Notes: a model not told the origin generated them from the sequence alone. A stretch of 32,500 nucleotides of DNA from Diphasiastrum complanatum (GCA_029204225.1 CM055102.1:8594456-8626955); one strand, 5' to 3'. Counted from the stretch's first letter, positions 1 to 11,424 are shown. Numbers and translations are program-made.

Positions 1-1355
1 TTGATCGCCTTGGTTAAGTAGTCATGATTGAGAACGTGTCGTCCAAAAACGTATTGCCTCATTACAAATCCAAAGCTGTCGAATTGAAATTATTTTGTTG
101 GCTTCAGACTGTAATCCTTGTTCCCATGGAGGAAAACTGATGGTCGAAGAAGAGTTTGATGAAGCACCATATTGCTTGTTGGTAACCAATCTGTATGGAA
201 AGGACAGAGTGTGTCACCACAATATCCTCTTTTTTCTGCTTCCTCAACATCATACCAATTCGGATGCTTATCCAATTCCCTTGGATTCTTGGTTTGTCTT
301 GCATCTGGCTCTTATGTCGTAACTGCCAATCCATGTTGTTTGACCAATTGATGAAGAAAAATTACAATTCTGTAGTAAGCAATGGTAGTTATGAATTGAT
401 TTTGTATATAAATGCTCCATATGAAGTACTCGGCATGAATATTGACACTCTGTCATATGATGAAGCGTATCTCTGGGCATACTATTGACCAAAATATATT
501 TCTTCAAATCTGGACAAATTTTCACTCAAATTTGGCCAAGACAAGTCAACTCCATTGAATTCTGCTTTTGCCAGTTTGGATTTTAAATGAAATTTACTTT
601 CAAAAATTGTAAACCATAACTGGCCATGTATACGCCTGACACATTAATACAGGAGAACGTATATGTATTGCAAGTTCAAACCATGGAAATAACAATTCTA
701 CCATTCTGATTCTTCCGCTGTAGAAAATCATTGTTGATGTTACTCAATCAAATATTTATCTTGTTAAAACCCACCGACCAATGCAAACTTCTCCAAAGAA
801 ACTGATATAGATTGCTGGCATATTTAAAAATCAGTTTCTAATAGAGTGTTGATTGATTGAGAGAACATTCCCAATCATTATTCATGTTTATATTTTTCAA
901 ATATACATGTGAATTAGTTGCTGGCAGTTGAGTTCTAGAGAATCCATAGAAATAAGATTCTCCATTAGAAGCCACTTTAAGCTCTTGTAAAATGGATGGC
1001 ATGAGGCGTTGAACAATAATCCAAAGTATTGATACAAGTAAGATTTCCATAGATTAATGAGATCTCTTCATTGCGGACAATATTCTTGTTGAATACTTCA
1101 CACTCCATTAGATTGTTCTCAAAAATAAAAATATTCTCAAAAGCTCCCAAATCCAATTGAATTGGTTTGCAAATCGGATCCCTTAAATAGCCACTCAATT
1201 ACAAGCCATGGAATGTCGGTGCCATATAGTCCTCATTCTGAAATTCAATCTTCTCATTTTGATGACCCATAGTTGCTTGATCATTGACCAGATTAATGCA
1301 TCGATGTATGTCAAGTTTTGGACTTTGATGGTTGAAGTTAAACTCGAAAGAATGT
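1..1355 (-). other. unrecognised degenerate stretch downstream of gag
   Basis: No gene was recognised. Minus-strand open stretches (268-525, 838-1050, 977-1198, 1199-1393) are short, in different frames and separated by stops. It lies downstream of the broken gag on the same strand, so it is probably decayed interior of the same retroelement, which runs off the left edge. I could not find protease, reverse transcriptase or integrase motifs here, so the usual gag-pol order is either missing or beyond recognition. Confidence 0.35.
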
Positions 1356-1640
1356 TCAATTATCTTCACATCCTGATCTGAATCTCTCACCATCTATTGT
1401 TGCAACTTGATCCGAATCTTGAATTGGACTTTTGTTGCCTGCAACTGTATCTGGATTTGGGACTTGACTTTCGTTGTCGCTTTGCTCATCTGACTCATTG
1501 TCCTCGCTTCGCTCATTTGCTTCGTCATTGTCACTTTGCTCATCAGAATCATTGTTGGGATCATCTTCATCTTCATAAGTTTCTTCTCTTTCATTCACAC
1601 GCACTTGTCGATCCACTGATGCTTTAGTGTATACACTCAC
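1356..1640 (-). pseudogene. acidic Asp/Glu/Ser/Asn-rich open segment after gag
   Basis: About 90 codons stay open on the minus strand. The middle is a run of short acidic repeats of the type NDSDEQSDNDE and EDNESDEQSDNES. Between it and the gag frame (1641-1764) several stops occur. It may be a decayed C-terminal extension of gag or a separate small ORF. No zinc knuckle (CX2CX4HX4C) is visible, although one is common at this place in gypsy gag proteins. Part of the acidity comes from a GA-rich, repeat-like base composition, so function is doubtful. Confidence 0.35.
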
Positions 1641-1764
1641 TTTCTAAATCCACATCTTCATTTTCTCAAACCACCTAGATTGTTCTTCTTTCCTTTCAGC
1701 TTCTAGCTTAAGCCTTTGTTTCTTGTTGCTTGTACTTTAAAGCATAATCCATAGTTTTCCTTAA

Positions 1765-2438
1765 TCAAAACCCAGGTTGGAGAGAAGTAGTTTGCGGATA
1801 ATTTTCTACAATGCTCCAATATTGAGGTTGTAAGCCATATATATAGCATTGTACAAGATATACTTCTCCATAGTCAAATATTGGGATCATCTGTTGGAAT
1901 TCTCGATTGTACTTAGCAACTATACTTATCTGGTTCAAAGAACACCATTGGATGAAGTCAGATCGATTGAAGATCTGTCTACAAAGTCTTTTGAAAGTTA
2001 ACCAGTTCTCAAGAAGAAAGTCGTGAACGATGTTCCACCATGATTGCCACATCCTTGGAAATCTGATGAAGCAAAGAAAACCATACTACTATCACCAATA
2101 CATCCACTATAGTAGAAGTTATAATCCAAGTCTTCTAGCCAATTGTCTACATTAATGGAGTGAATGCTTCCATCAAAGGTATGACTAAAGTATTTAGATA
2201 GTCGTTGGTTGTAACAATAAGGTTTCCGTTGAGCAGTGACTTTCCACCATTCATTAATATGGTTTGTAGATAAGTGCTCTAGAGCAAGTGCATGATCCAT
2301 CATATCGTGTAACTTCATAAAATAGTTTGTATAAACGGATCTAGAAATAGTTGGTTGAAGCACATTTCTAATAGGAGTTTGAAGAGAATTTAAATAGTAG
2401 TCCAAGCATTTTCTATACTCAAAGAAGTAATCCATCAT
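1765..2438 (-). pseudogene. gag: Ty3/gypsy-like retrotransposon gag, frameshifted
   Basis: Gag packages the element RNA into virus-like particles in the cytoplasm. Two overlapping minus-strand frames make one gag-like protein: 2438-1998, then 2052-1765. The first carries a segment FDGSIHSINVDNWLEDLDYN, resembling the family pattern FDG...WL..LE..F. The second begins with WQSWWN, then ENWLTFKRL and YNREFQQM, and ends near YIYGLQPQYW, which is the usual order in the Retrotrans_gag domain. The switch of frame near 2040 is a small indel, so no complete protein can be made. The start ATG ATG lies directly at the edge of a 79-bp tandem repeat. The primer-binding site 1.5 kb upstream on the same strand supports the call. 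Confidence 0.7.
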
Positions 2439-2440
2439 TA

Positions 2441-2660
2441 TAACAGTAATCCATCATTAATGACTAATGAAGATTTGTGGACTATGAATTCATCGATTGA
2501 AAGTTGAATGTTTTCACTATAATAGTAATCCATCATTAATGACTAATGAAGATTTGTGGACTATGAATTCATCGATTGAAAGTTGAATGTTTTCACTATA
2601 ACAGTAATCCATCATTAATGACTAATGAAGATTTGTGGACTACGAATTCATCGATTGAAA
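2441..2660. repeat. 79-bp tandem repeat, about 2.8 copies
   Basis: Units start near 2441, 2520 and 2599. The third stops after about 62 bp. Copies differ by only a few bases (for example agtaatcc preceded by aac or aat, and actatg/actacg), so the array is recent. A partial unit (2425-2440) precedes it. It sits in the minus-strand leader just before the gag start, and each unit carries the same ATGATGGATTACT context as the gag start. Confidence 0.9.
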
Positions 2661-3922
2661 TTTATTCAGAATGGTATTTTACAGGCTAGTAAAAAAAATG
2701 CTCTTCTCCACCCACTTAAAACTCAGAGCTCTACTATGAGTGAAATTGAGAATGGCAAAAACTTGTGAAATTGAGCACTTTTGTTTTTTATAGCATCGAA
2801 TTCCAAACTAAAATGAAAATATATGAAGATTTAAAAATAACCAATAAAAAGACGTAAAAAACTGACTCAAGAAAAGGGGTCTTGAAAAAAAAATTAATAA
2901 TAATAATAAATACAAAATTTCAATGACTTCTTAGTGTCAGGCTCGTCGTCATGATCACTTTTCGTTTTACTCCATTGGAATCCGAGCTCACACTAACAAG
3001 TTCTGGTGATCCAGGTTTAGGTTTTTTTTTTTCTTGTGTTAGAAACTCAAATTAGGGTTAAAAAAATTTGGCAGCATTTTTCTCTTTTTTTTGCACTTTT
3101 TTTTCTCTGCCCTAAATTGCGAACGCAGGGCGAGGGTTGTTGTGCGAGGGCAGGGTTAGTTCAGGTTTTTTTTTTATGAGCCTGTGAAAATTCATAATGA
3201 AGAAACTGCAATTTTTTTACAAAGAAACAAAACTTCACAAATGAGAAGTTGAAGTGCTTCTCTCTCACTTAAAAAAATCCAAAAGAAAATTTTCAAAATT
3301 CTGGCTAGTCTGACCCATCTCTACTAATTTGATCATAACTTCCTCAATATTGATCCAAATCACACAAACTTAGTACCTCTGAAAAGCTAACAAAAGCTCT
3401 ATCAAATATAGGATCAAATCAATAATTGAATGTGACTTGATAGGTCAAAATCACAACAAAACAGGGCTGAAATTTTTCAAAAAAGAAAAACTACAGCTAG
3501 GAAACAAGATTTGTCATAACTTTTTGGATACTAATCATAATGACCTGCCATATAAATCAGATTAAGATAAGACAATGCTCTAAAATACTACATAGAGAAA
3601 CTTGAGATTAAAACTCAAATCAAATATGAAAAATACAATTCAAATGAAGTGAAATTTCTAGTCACCTATTTTGATAGCTTTTGGGAAAAGTGCAAAAAAG
3701 TTTGTATCCCTTATCCAAATGCCTTGCAAATGGAAGCTGAAAAAAGCTCTACAAATGTCTTGAATCAAATTAGAAATGAAAAATAAAATTGAATGTCGAA
3801 AATGGGTCTGAACAGACCTGAAAAATTCAAAATTCAAAATTAGCAAAAAGAGGACTACAAATGCAATAAACTTATTAAATCTAATGAAATTCACATAGAA
3901 TCAGTATGAATTTAGGATTTAT
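2661..3922 (-). mobile_element. leader region of LTR retrotransposon family A
   Basis: This AT-rich stretch lies between the primer-binding site and gag on the minus strand and has no usable ORF. Positions about 3427-3735 match 19700-20065 in the same orientation (shared blocks such as ttgataggtcaaa, gtcataactttt and aaatgacct), so this leader occurs at least twice in the window. Long T and A runs are present (2880-2910, 3020-3120). Confidence 0.6.
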
Positions 3923-3934
3923 GCTCTGATACCA
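3923..3934 (-). other. tRNA-iMet primer-binding site
   Basis: Read on the minus strand this is TGGTATCAGAGC, the standard primer-binding site complementary to the 3' end of plant initiator tRNA-Met. It starts minus-strand DNA synthesis in LTR retrotransposons. The sequence just upstream on the minus strand ends in ...GACA followed by 5 bases, as expected for the end of a 5' LTR. It fixes the orientation of family A. Confidence 0.8.
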
Positions 3935-3939
3935 AGAAA

Positions 3940-4620
3940 TGTCATGTGCTAAATCCCAAACTAATAGCAATAACAATGAAGTAAAGCTAATAGCAAAAAA
4001 AAGTACAAGACCATCAAGATAGCATATCCATAGAAAGCTAGAAACAATGAGATCTCAATGGAATCACATTAGCAATGAAAGAAATAGTACAATCAATGGA
4101 AATGGAACATTGATTCATTTGGATAGGGCACATGAGACCTAGCAATGGAGATCCCTATGGCTCACATTCACAAGGAGGAAACAAGAAGCTCTCACTTGCA
4201 AATGAGCCAAAAGATTCACAAAATGATGTCTCTTGCCTAGTTATAGACAATGCTCTTACTTAACTTAACTTAACTATCTTGAGGGATAGTTAGCCCTTGT
4301 TAAGTATTATTTAAACTACATTGGGCCCTTATTGGCCTATTATTCTTATTAGTTACTTTGAAGGACCTAAAGAGGGAACCACCTTGTTCTTGAGGCTAAT
4401 AGCTCCTTTTGGGCCTACAAAGCTTACAATGGATATTCTGATGCATTGATAAGCACTTATGTACTAGTAGTACATGACAATATATGAGTATAAAGAGATA
4501 CCTTCGAATCCTATTTACAAACCAATCTAACAACTCTCTCACACCATTTTTGAATAATTCATACCCAAACCAAATTGTAGGGTTTCCAATATAACGCATT
4601 TAGACAACATGGATATGCGT
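3940..4620 (-). mobile_element. LTR of retrotransposon family A (5' LTR)
   Basis: The inner edge is next to the primer site, with TG on the plus strand at 3940. The block 4130-4440 is similar, in reverse orientation, to 13020-13280. Shared pieces on the LTR strand include GGCCCAAAAGGA, TATTAGCCT, CTCTTTAG, AAGAGACATCA and TTTGGCTCAT. The outer boundary is not certain; about 4620 is where the resemblance to the second copy fades. Confidence 0.65.
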
Positions 4621-5040
4621 AAGATACGAAACTTATACATAAAGATTAGAATGTCATGAATCTACCCTAATACCTGGTAAAAATATTGGAAATCCCTCAT
4701 TGGTGATAAACCATACCTATCTGTAGCAAAGTCCTGATACCATATTTGATAGAAGTGTTCTATATAGCATGGATTTGCTTAGAACCAAACATAACGATAC
4801 GGAACCAGTCACTGCATATGCAGTATAGGTTGTATGGATTAGTATGGTACGGATGTGCTAATACCTACATATTCGTAACAATCAACCACGGTAATACTTA
4901 ACCCCACTGGAATAAGTGCATATTAGACTTCTGGTGAGATACGGCTAGAAAGCATGGATATGCTTAAGAGTATGTAGTGCGTGACCTACCTTGTTTTACA
5001 GGGCTCACTTGGGTTAGAATGGCATGGATTTGCCCTAACA
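4608..5040 (+). repeat. dispersed short motif catggatNtgc, irregularly spaced
   Basis: Variants of the 11-12 base motif occur at about 4608, 4768, 4832, 4849, 4952 and 5022, often followed by ttaa or taag. The motif is partly self-complementary (gcat...atgc). Spacing is irregular, so it is not a simple tandem array. A primer-site-like sequence with two mismatches lies at about 4732-4743 (minus strand), so the block could belong to another degraded LTR. Confidence 0.45.
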
Positions 5041-5168
5041 CCAGCACACATCTCCACACCAAGTCTTTTAGCTAAATAGAATGTAGATGGTTAAAACTGT
5101 TCATACTCTATTTAAAAATAATATTAATTGATATGCACCAACTGCCCATAAATTGATCAGCATGGCAG

Positions 5169-5196
5169 AAGCCCTAATATGGTAATATTAGGGCTT
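5169..5196. other. perfect 12-bp inverted repeat with 4-base loop
   Basis: aagccctaatat (5169-5180) pairs fully with atattagggctt (5185-5196) around ggta. No poly-T or ORF end flanks it in a way that would suggest a terminator. It may be a chance palindrome or a remnant end of a small foldback element. Confidence 0.7.
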
Positions 5197-5199
5197 GGC

Positions 5200-6538
5200 A
5201 TATCGCTAAAAAAACTTTCAGTTGTTTGGGAAGACATGACTATGATTTTAAATGCTATTTATGATACTAGGGAGTTTGTAACTAATCATTATGATATCTA
5301 GAGGGTAGGACATTTAAATTGAAATTCCACAGTTTATGTTTGTGGGCATTTCATCTATAGGCATAAATTGCTCATTAACTATTTACATTACTACCTTTCC
5401 TCCAATAGTTCACTCATCTTTTTGTTTACATGTCATTGGCTACATACCTAGAGCTTGAGGTATTTTGGCTTTCATTGTTCATACCTTAGGTAAGGAAGAA
5501 ATCATCAATATTTTGAAGAGGGTTAAAAAAAGATGTGATTTCATGTTGAAGAGGTGAGCTTATAATCGCAAACCATGGGATGAGAGACATGCTCAAAACA
5601 AAAGATCATGGGATTAGAGGATGGTTCACATGATGTTCAAGATGTAGTAGAGGTCAAGAATCTATGTTACTAGGCACATGCATGTGCAAATGTGAGACTA
5701 GTCTTCGTGAGTTCCACAATTCATGTAGAAGCACAAGCTTGTGATATTGGTCCTTACGCACATTCCTCTACTCCAATGTGGTCCTTACACATGAGAATGT
5801 TCTAACCATTATTACAACATCTTCTCATTCGCTAAAACACTCCAACTAGAGTAATTTTCTGACACATACTTTTAGGTTTTCTTACTCGTGTGATTCTTTT
5901 GAAAAAGCCATTTCTACATTAGAAGTATGTTCAAAGGATACTTGTTCTTGTTGTTAGATGCATTTGCAAAATATAATCCTAATGATGCTTCATGATCCTT
6001 TCAAGTGGCTTGGAATTTTTTGTACTTCTTAGATCATTACCAATTTATAATATGTGGCCTTCTTGGTCTAACATGTATTTACTAGCTTATAATGCATTTG
6101 AATTAGTTCATGCTATTGTTGCCTATCATTCATGATCCTTCATTTTTGGTCTACATGACCAATTTGTTATGCATTCTTGTATGAAGTACCTACTATTAAT
6201 AGTTTTAGTTGCCTCTAGCACTCTTAGTTTAATAGAGTGCTACATTGAAAGTATGGTGAGCTCACACTCATATTCGATGAATGGTAATTTTTCATGGCAA
6301 TGTTTCTATGACAACCATCAACAAAATCGTATTGTCGATGTGTGCTAACAATCTTCTTTTATTGATGTGGTTACAGATCTCTTATGGCACACACTTAAAT
6401 TTTACTCTTATGGCTTCCATTAGAAGTGTTTTATTATTAGTTTTTATACTCATTCCTTTATAGATATGGTTTCCCATAATATTTTAGTCCATTGGTAGAC
6501 TGACATATAATACAAGCAATAATAGTGCACCAATTGTG
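5200..6538. other. AT-rich stretch, no gene seen
   Basis: Both strands are broken by frequent stops, and the longest open frames (about 60 codons) have no recognisable motif. It probably consists of old, decayed transposon DNA. Confidence 0.5.
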
Positions 6539-6619
6539 TTTAATCTTATACGATGTTCACTATCATTTAATCTTATACAATGTTCACTATCATTTAATCT
6601 TATATGATGTTCACTCTCA
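6539..6619. repeat. 27-bp tandem repeat, three copies
   Basis: Units at 6539-6565, 6566-6592 and 6593-6619 share tttaatcttata and gatgttcact with one to three base differences each. It lies in an otherwise featureless AT-rich area. Confidence 0.9.
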
Positions 6620-8844
6620 TCAATAATTCACTACATCTTGTCAACTCCATTACAATATTACAAATAGGTACATTTTGTAGCACATTGTTTTGGTCTTGTC
6701 AACAAATTCCTTTATGATATTGTTTTTCCATGATGGCATGACTATTCATCTTCCAAAATACACTTGGTCCATACCACTACCAATATATCTACTTGTAGAA
6801 AATGGTTTGCTTATGCCAACCTTTAACTTTGATGTCCATATTGACGGTTTTATTTAGGAAACTTAGTCAATGTAATTAGCATGGTAGATGCTTGTTTGCA
6901 ACATAATTGTTTTTTATGTTGTAACCACGAACTACTTATACTATCATTGATTTTGTTCCAAATAATCTACATGTATTAGGACTAGCCTAATTATAAGGCA
7001 ACGATCATCATTATCTCTTCCTTCAACATGTTGGTCCATTTATATAGCTTGATAGAGTCGTTTGTCATCAAGATTCAACAACTATTTCCGATTGCTCACT
7101 TACATTCATATCACCACACTCAATCATCATATGCTCTTCTTTCACAACATCAACACTTCTATACATGCATTTTTGCAGTTTCTTATTTTCCAACATCTAC
7201 ATCAGCATTTAATTTCATTTCCAATATTTGTCTATTTTCTAATATTGCCAACATAAATGGCAATTTTCTTGCAAGGTAGGCAGGCTAAATAACATATGAT
7301 CAAGGCATACAATCAAGGTCATTTCACGCCTCAATCATTATTATTCACATGGTCATTTCCTGACTTTGGACACATTTTCATTATCTATGCACAAACTTAG
7401 GCTGACTAGGGAAACTCCTCTTGAGAGCCATATGCGATACATTTTGTAGCTTCTTGGAAGGTCCCTCGAAGAAACTTAAGCAGGACATTTGACAATTCAT
7501 TGCTTTTGATTCCTTTTCTATTCTTTGGAGGACACTAGTACAACAGTTCCTTTGTAGGGAAGTTAGGCTGCACATCAACATTTTGGTGAGTTTAGTTGAA
7601 TATTGTTAGATCTTCTGTTTGCTGCCTACTTTTGTTACGTGATGTTGTTGACCTAGCTCAAAAACATTTTCACATGCATAAACACACTTGCACACCTTTG
7701 CACATACATAGGAAGATTCTATATGTAATCATGTGTTTACACCCCTTGCTTTGCAATACTGAAATCTTTAATCACAACAAAATATGTTAAAGAAAACAAG
7801 TATAGAGCTTCTAACTGTTATGGCATGACCAGATCGATGCTCAAAAAATATCAGCTCCCTCCCATACTATGCAAGTCATTTGAAAATCATTAATATGTAT
7901 TATGAAACTTAGAATATCTTCATTTTAGCTGTAAAAATTTGAGGTTGCAAGCAATCTGCCTGTCTCCTGATGCAACTTCAAGGAGCAACCCAAACCTCGT
8001 CAATATTGCGGACTGTATGAGCATATCTTATTTTCAAGAAAGACTTTTTGTTTGGCTGGAACTTTGAATTCACAAGCATCGTTCACATTGCTATATGAAT
8101 ATTTATGAGCCAAAAATATAAGACAAACTGCAGCATGCATACAATAGTGATCAACAGAACACTCACAAAGATGCACAAGCATTGATCGCAATGAGGCCAG
8201 TGTAAAGCTATATTTCCAGTGAATGCATTACAAACTCAAACTTGCTGCCCGCCAAAAAAATCCTGAATGAAATCAAATGCTTGATGGGACCACTTGAAAA
8301 ACGTGTGATACATCATCAATATGTCATAAAACCATCAGTCATGCCGAGATCTCGATGGCAATCTGATCACATGCCCTCATTTGCATAGAAAAGCATATCC
8401 GCTATTGACCATAAGGACTAGAAGACTCACAGAAGCCCTTTCAAGGGGCAAATTCATATGCCCATACAACCCTCCAAAAGTTGACAGCTTGAGTTGCAGT
8501 GAAAGGTGTGAAGTAACAAGCAAGCAAGATTGTTCCTTGCCCTTCCCATCATGTTATGATACAATGGAATATATGCCCTCAATTGCAGCACAATAGGTTC
8601 CTATTGGATAAGCCACTTTTTGGTTAAAATGCCCAGGATATTGAAGTGACCACACGTACAAATAACTCTAAAGAGCTAGGAAAAGAGAAAATGTATGTAT
8701 TGTACATGGTGGTCAGCATATATGTGTAGATAAGAAAGTATGTATGTATGTGTGCTGATACTTCATACTTCATGGGGCTGGGTAACAGTAACAAATCATA
8801 AACTTTGAAGCACTGGAAAGTGTATCGTTCTCTAGCATTGGCTC
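6620..8844. other. AT-rich spacer and 3' flank of the PP2C gene
   Basis: No gene was recognised between the tandem repeat and the PP2C stop codon. Open frames such as 7028-7279 have skewed composition and no motif. The part next to 8845 must include the PP2C 3' UTR, but I cannot place its end because there is no clear polyadenylation site. Confidence 0.5.
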
Positions 8845-10698
8845 TCATCTCTTGACCTTCAAATCGATGACCACCACTGTGATATTATCATGACTCCCTC
8901 GAGCCAATGCCACTTTAGTTAGAAAAGCAGCAGCCGCGGCATATGGTGACTCATCAGTTTCAAAGGACTTCCTTAAAGAAAAGCCTTTCGAATTGCTATC
9001 AGTATCACAATCACCTAAGCGTCTTCGGACTAAGTCACATGCAGTGTCATTAGAGATCACATCCCATAGTCCATCGCTTGCTAAAATCAAAAACTCATCC
9101 TCGTCAGTGCGCTGCAAACACGTGACCTCAGGTTCAGCAATCACATAGGGTTTCAGATACCGATCACCTGAAATGAGAAAGTCAAGATTGATTGGTAGTT
9201 CACAGCCACTACTTAGATACCCGTTCACCAAACAAAAGAAAAGCTTCTAACTTTTCGTGATGATGTACATGGGATAACCTTTCACATTCAAATCCTGCAA
9301 CAAAAATGATATCTTTAAAAAATAATAACAAAATAAATACTTGATAAAAGCAATATCTAAGTAGAGAATGATTTTCAAAGGACACAAGTGTATAAACACC
9401 GACGCCAATAAGCATTGTAAGTTAGAGGTCAACATCATGGCCAAGGAATAGCTCAGACAGCAAAGCCAAATAAAAAGAAAACCGCCATTATATTTGAAAT
9501 ACAAATAATTTGAGCAGCATACAGTGGGTTATTGACTCACAACACGCAAGAGCTTCTTCAGTTAAAGCTACTCTGATCTTTAGGAAACCTACCAATGGCC
9601 CTTGACATTGCAAGGACTCCTAAAACTCGATATCCATTCCAAAAAATAACTCGCCCCCCAGCTGCCTCAATACGTGCCATCTCGTCCTCCCTATCGGGCT
9701 GCAGAAGTGCCTTGATGAAGTAAGTCTTAAGATGTCATGTGAACATATGAAAAATCATTGAAGTGCTTTGAAAAATTTGAGAGAGAGAGAGAGAGACCAT
9801 ATTCAAGTTTTGATAATTTCCACACACATACCTTATGATCATTTGAGACAGAGATAGCTTTGCCACCACGAGAAAGAACAGCTCTAGAATCTCCACAATT
9901 GCCGACAATGATCTGACAACGACCAATAATAGCTACAACTGCCGTAGAGCCTGCAGTCTCTGGGGCAGCCATCCCCAAACAAGCTCCATATTCTTGACAC
10001 TTCATGCACTTAGATCCATTGTAACATCCACCTCCAACTTCGGCATCAACTTTTAAAAAACATGTACTCATGATGTTCTGCCAGTGCAGTTTCCATTCGC
10101 TCAGAACGGTGGCAGTGCCCGCGATGTTCAGTGCCTTCACCTCCTCTGCTAAGGCTAAATGGAGACGATTCTTGCAAAGTAAGGAAGCCTGCATGATAAT
10201 GATGCACTCAATTTGAGACCTCTCAACTACCAACTGATTAGTATAAGCTTCCAAAAGGAGCAAGCTCACAAGTTGAAGGGAAATTCTACCCAAGTTTCTG
10301 CAACATCAAAGACCAAAAGTAATCGATGGAAGGCTCGTATACTTGACCTGAGATCCTCCATGCCCATCGTATACCCCATAAAAGTCAAGAACACGCTCCG
10401 ATTCAGGTACCTGCATGCAGTGGCCATTGCATCCTCCTACAACATTACAAGGGAGATGCATAAAAGCAGATATTGCAATAACTGCATCTTCCATTTCTCG
10501 GCGACGGCCGCACACAGAAGTTATTCCATATAAAGAGCTACTGTCCCTAGAGGCTCCCTCGCTTGTGGCAGTAGAACAGATTGCAAGGGTTGTCGCATAA
10601 GAATCTTTTTTGCCTGAGACCTCCTGACAAGTTGAAACTGGCTCTAACTCAATCTGCAGATGGTTTGGAGATTCTGGAAAAGGGTGTGGCTTCATCAT
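8845..10698 (-). CDS. clade A protein phosphatase 2C (ABA co-receptor type), four exons
   Basis: Serine/threonine phosphatase of the Mg/Mn-dependent PP2C family. Clade A members block SnRK2 kinases and are held by PYR/PYL receptors when abscisic acid is present. Exons on the minus strand: 10698-10348, 10188-9832, 9698-9593 and 9167-8845. All introns have GT...AG ends (donors gtcaag, gtatgt, gtaggt) and the frame stays open for 378 codons plus stop. Visible motifs: MED (69-71), GVYDGHGG with the metal Asp at 111, [10 protein letters not shown] (about 213-222), HKPDRED (235-241), the clade A tryptophan in VIFWNGYRV (W256) that locks onto bound ABA receptors, [19 protein letters not shown] (301-308) and GSHDN (362-366). 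Length is slightly below the usual 380-450. The start at 10698 is the first ATG after an in-frame TAG; a further upstream exon cannot be excluded. I see no CACGTG in the 450 bp upstream. Family call is firm; the exact orthologue is not known. Confidence 0.93.
9779..9796. repeat. (GA)n microsatellite in PP2C intron 2
   Basis: Nine GA units lie 35 bases inside the intron from the donor at 9831. This is short compared with the other GA tracts in the window. Confidence 0.95.
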
Positions 10699-11169
10699 GG
10701 TACAGCTTTTGGGCAATAAGTCAGAAGAAATTACACATTCATCACTTTCTAAAGTTCCTGAGAGCTACATGTGCTTTCTCTCATACTCCAACCCTCATTA
10801 CCAGCAAATGGTCCGTCGCAAGATTACTGTTCAGAAGGGCCTTGCCAGAATGAAGTGTTGCAAATGTATTGCTAATTTTAGATAGGTGTAAGAGTGATGC
10901 TCCTTTCATCTTGCACTAGCATCCACAAGCATATGCGCTTTCCTGAATCAAATAAAATATCATGTCTTAAAAATGCTACAATACAAGAACACTTGAGAAC
11001 TTTAAAATACATTTTCTATGAAATAAATGTCTAAAAACCAGAAGTACACACACTCAGATAGCCCGTGAATTTAAGAATTTACCAGCAGTAGAATAACTCA
11101 ACTTACATATGGCTTCTTGTGATAATGAAGGGCATTTGACTCACTTTACTTTACCTTTCTTATCTGTGC

Positions 11170-11171
<2 letters not shown>
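10699..11171 (-). promoter_or_regulatory. presumed PP2C promoter and 5' UTR region
   Basis: This is the interval between the PP2C start and a (GA)n tract. No coding exon was recognised. The coding frame can be read open upstream to an in-frame TAG near 10768 without another ATG. I found no G-box/ABRE core (CACGTG), which is notable for an ABA-pathway PP2C. AT-rich segments are present, but no convincing TATA box could be placed. Confidence 0.35.

Positions 11172-11224
<53 letters not shown>
11172..11224. repeat. (GA)n tract, about 26 units
   Basis: A pure GA run on the plus strand. On the minus strand it directly follows the LINE-like 3' end (...TTAATAAAGCT then CTCTCT), so it may be the tail or the target of that element. 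It also sits about 480 bp upstream of the PP2C start. Confidence 0.97.
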
Positions 11225-11227
<3 letters not shown>

Positions 11228-11424
11228 TATTAACGCCTTTTCCATGCCAAAAGGGGTATAATACGAACAAGTACATTAGATAGGATGGCACCAAGACGGA
11301 GCAATGCCGTCAAACAACATAACTAAAACCAAACTAACTAAGAAGAGAACAATGTCCAAGATTATATGGTACGAAGACCATTTAAATATTCAACTAACAT
11401 CTCCTCAATGCTCTAACTCTCAAC

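Noticed and set aside
4731-4745. Second tRNA-Met primer-binding site on the minus strand
   Set aside because: Two mismatches in the last bases (TGGTATCAGGAC) and no LTR edge that can be confirmed. Mentioned only as a hint.
10213-10885. Plus-strand ORFs of 60-106 codons opposite the PP2C exons
   Set aside because: Antisense shadows of PP2C coding sequence and intron; no independent evidence.
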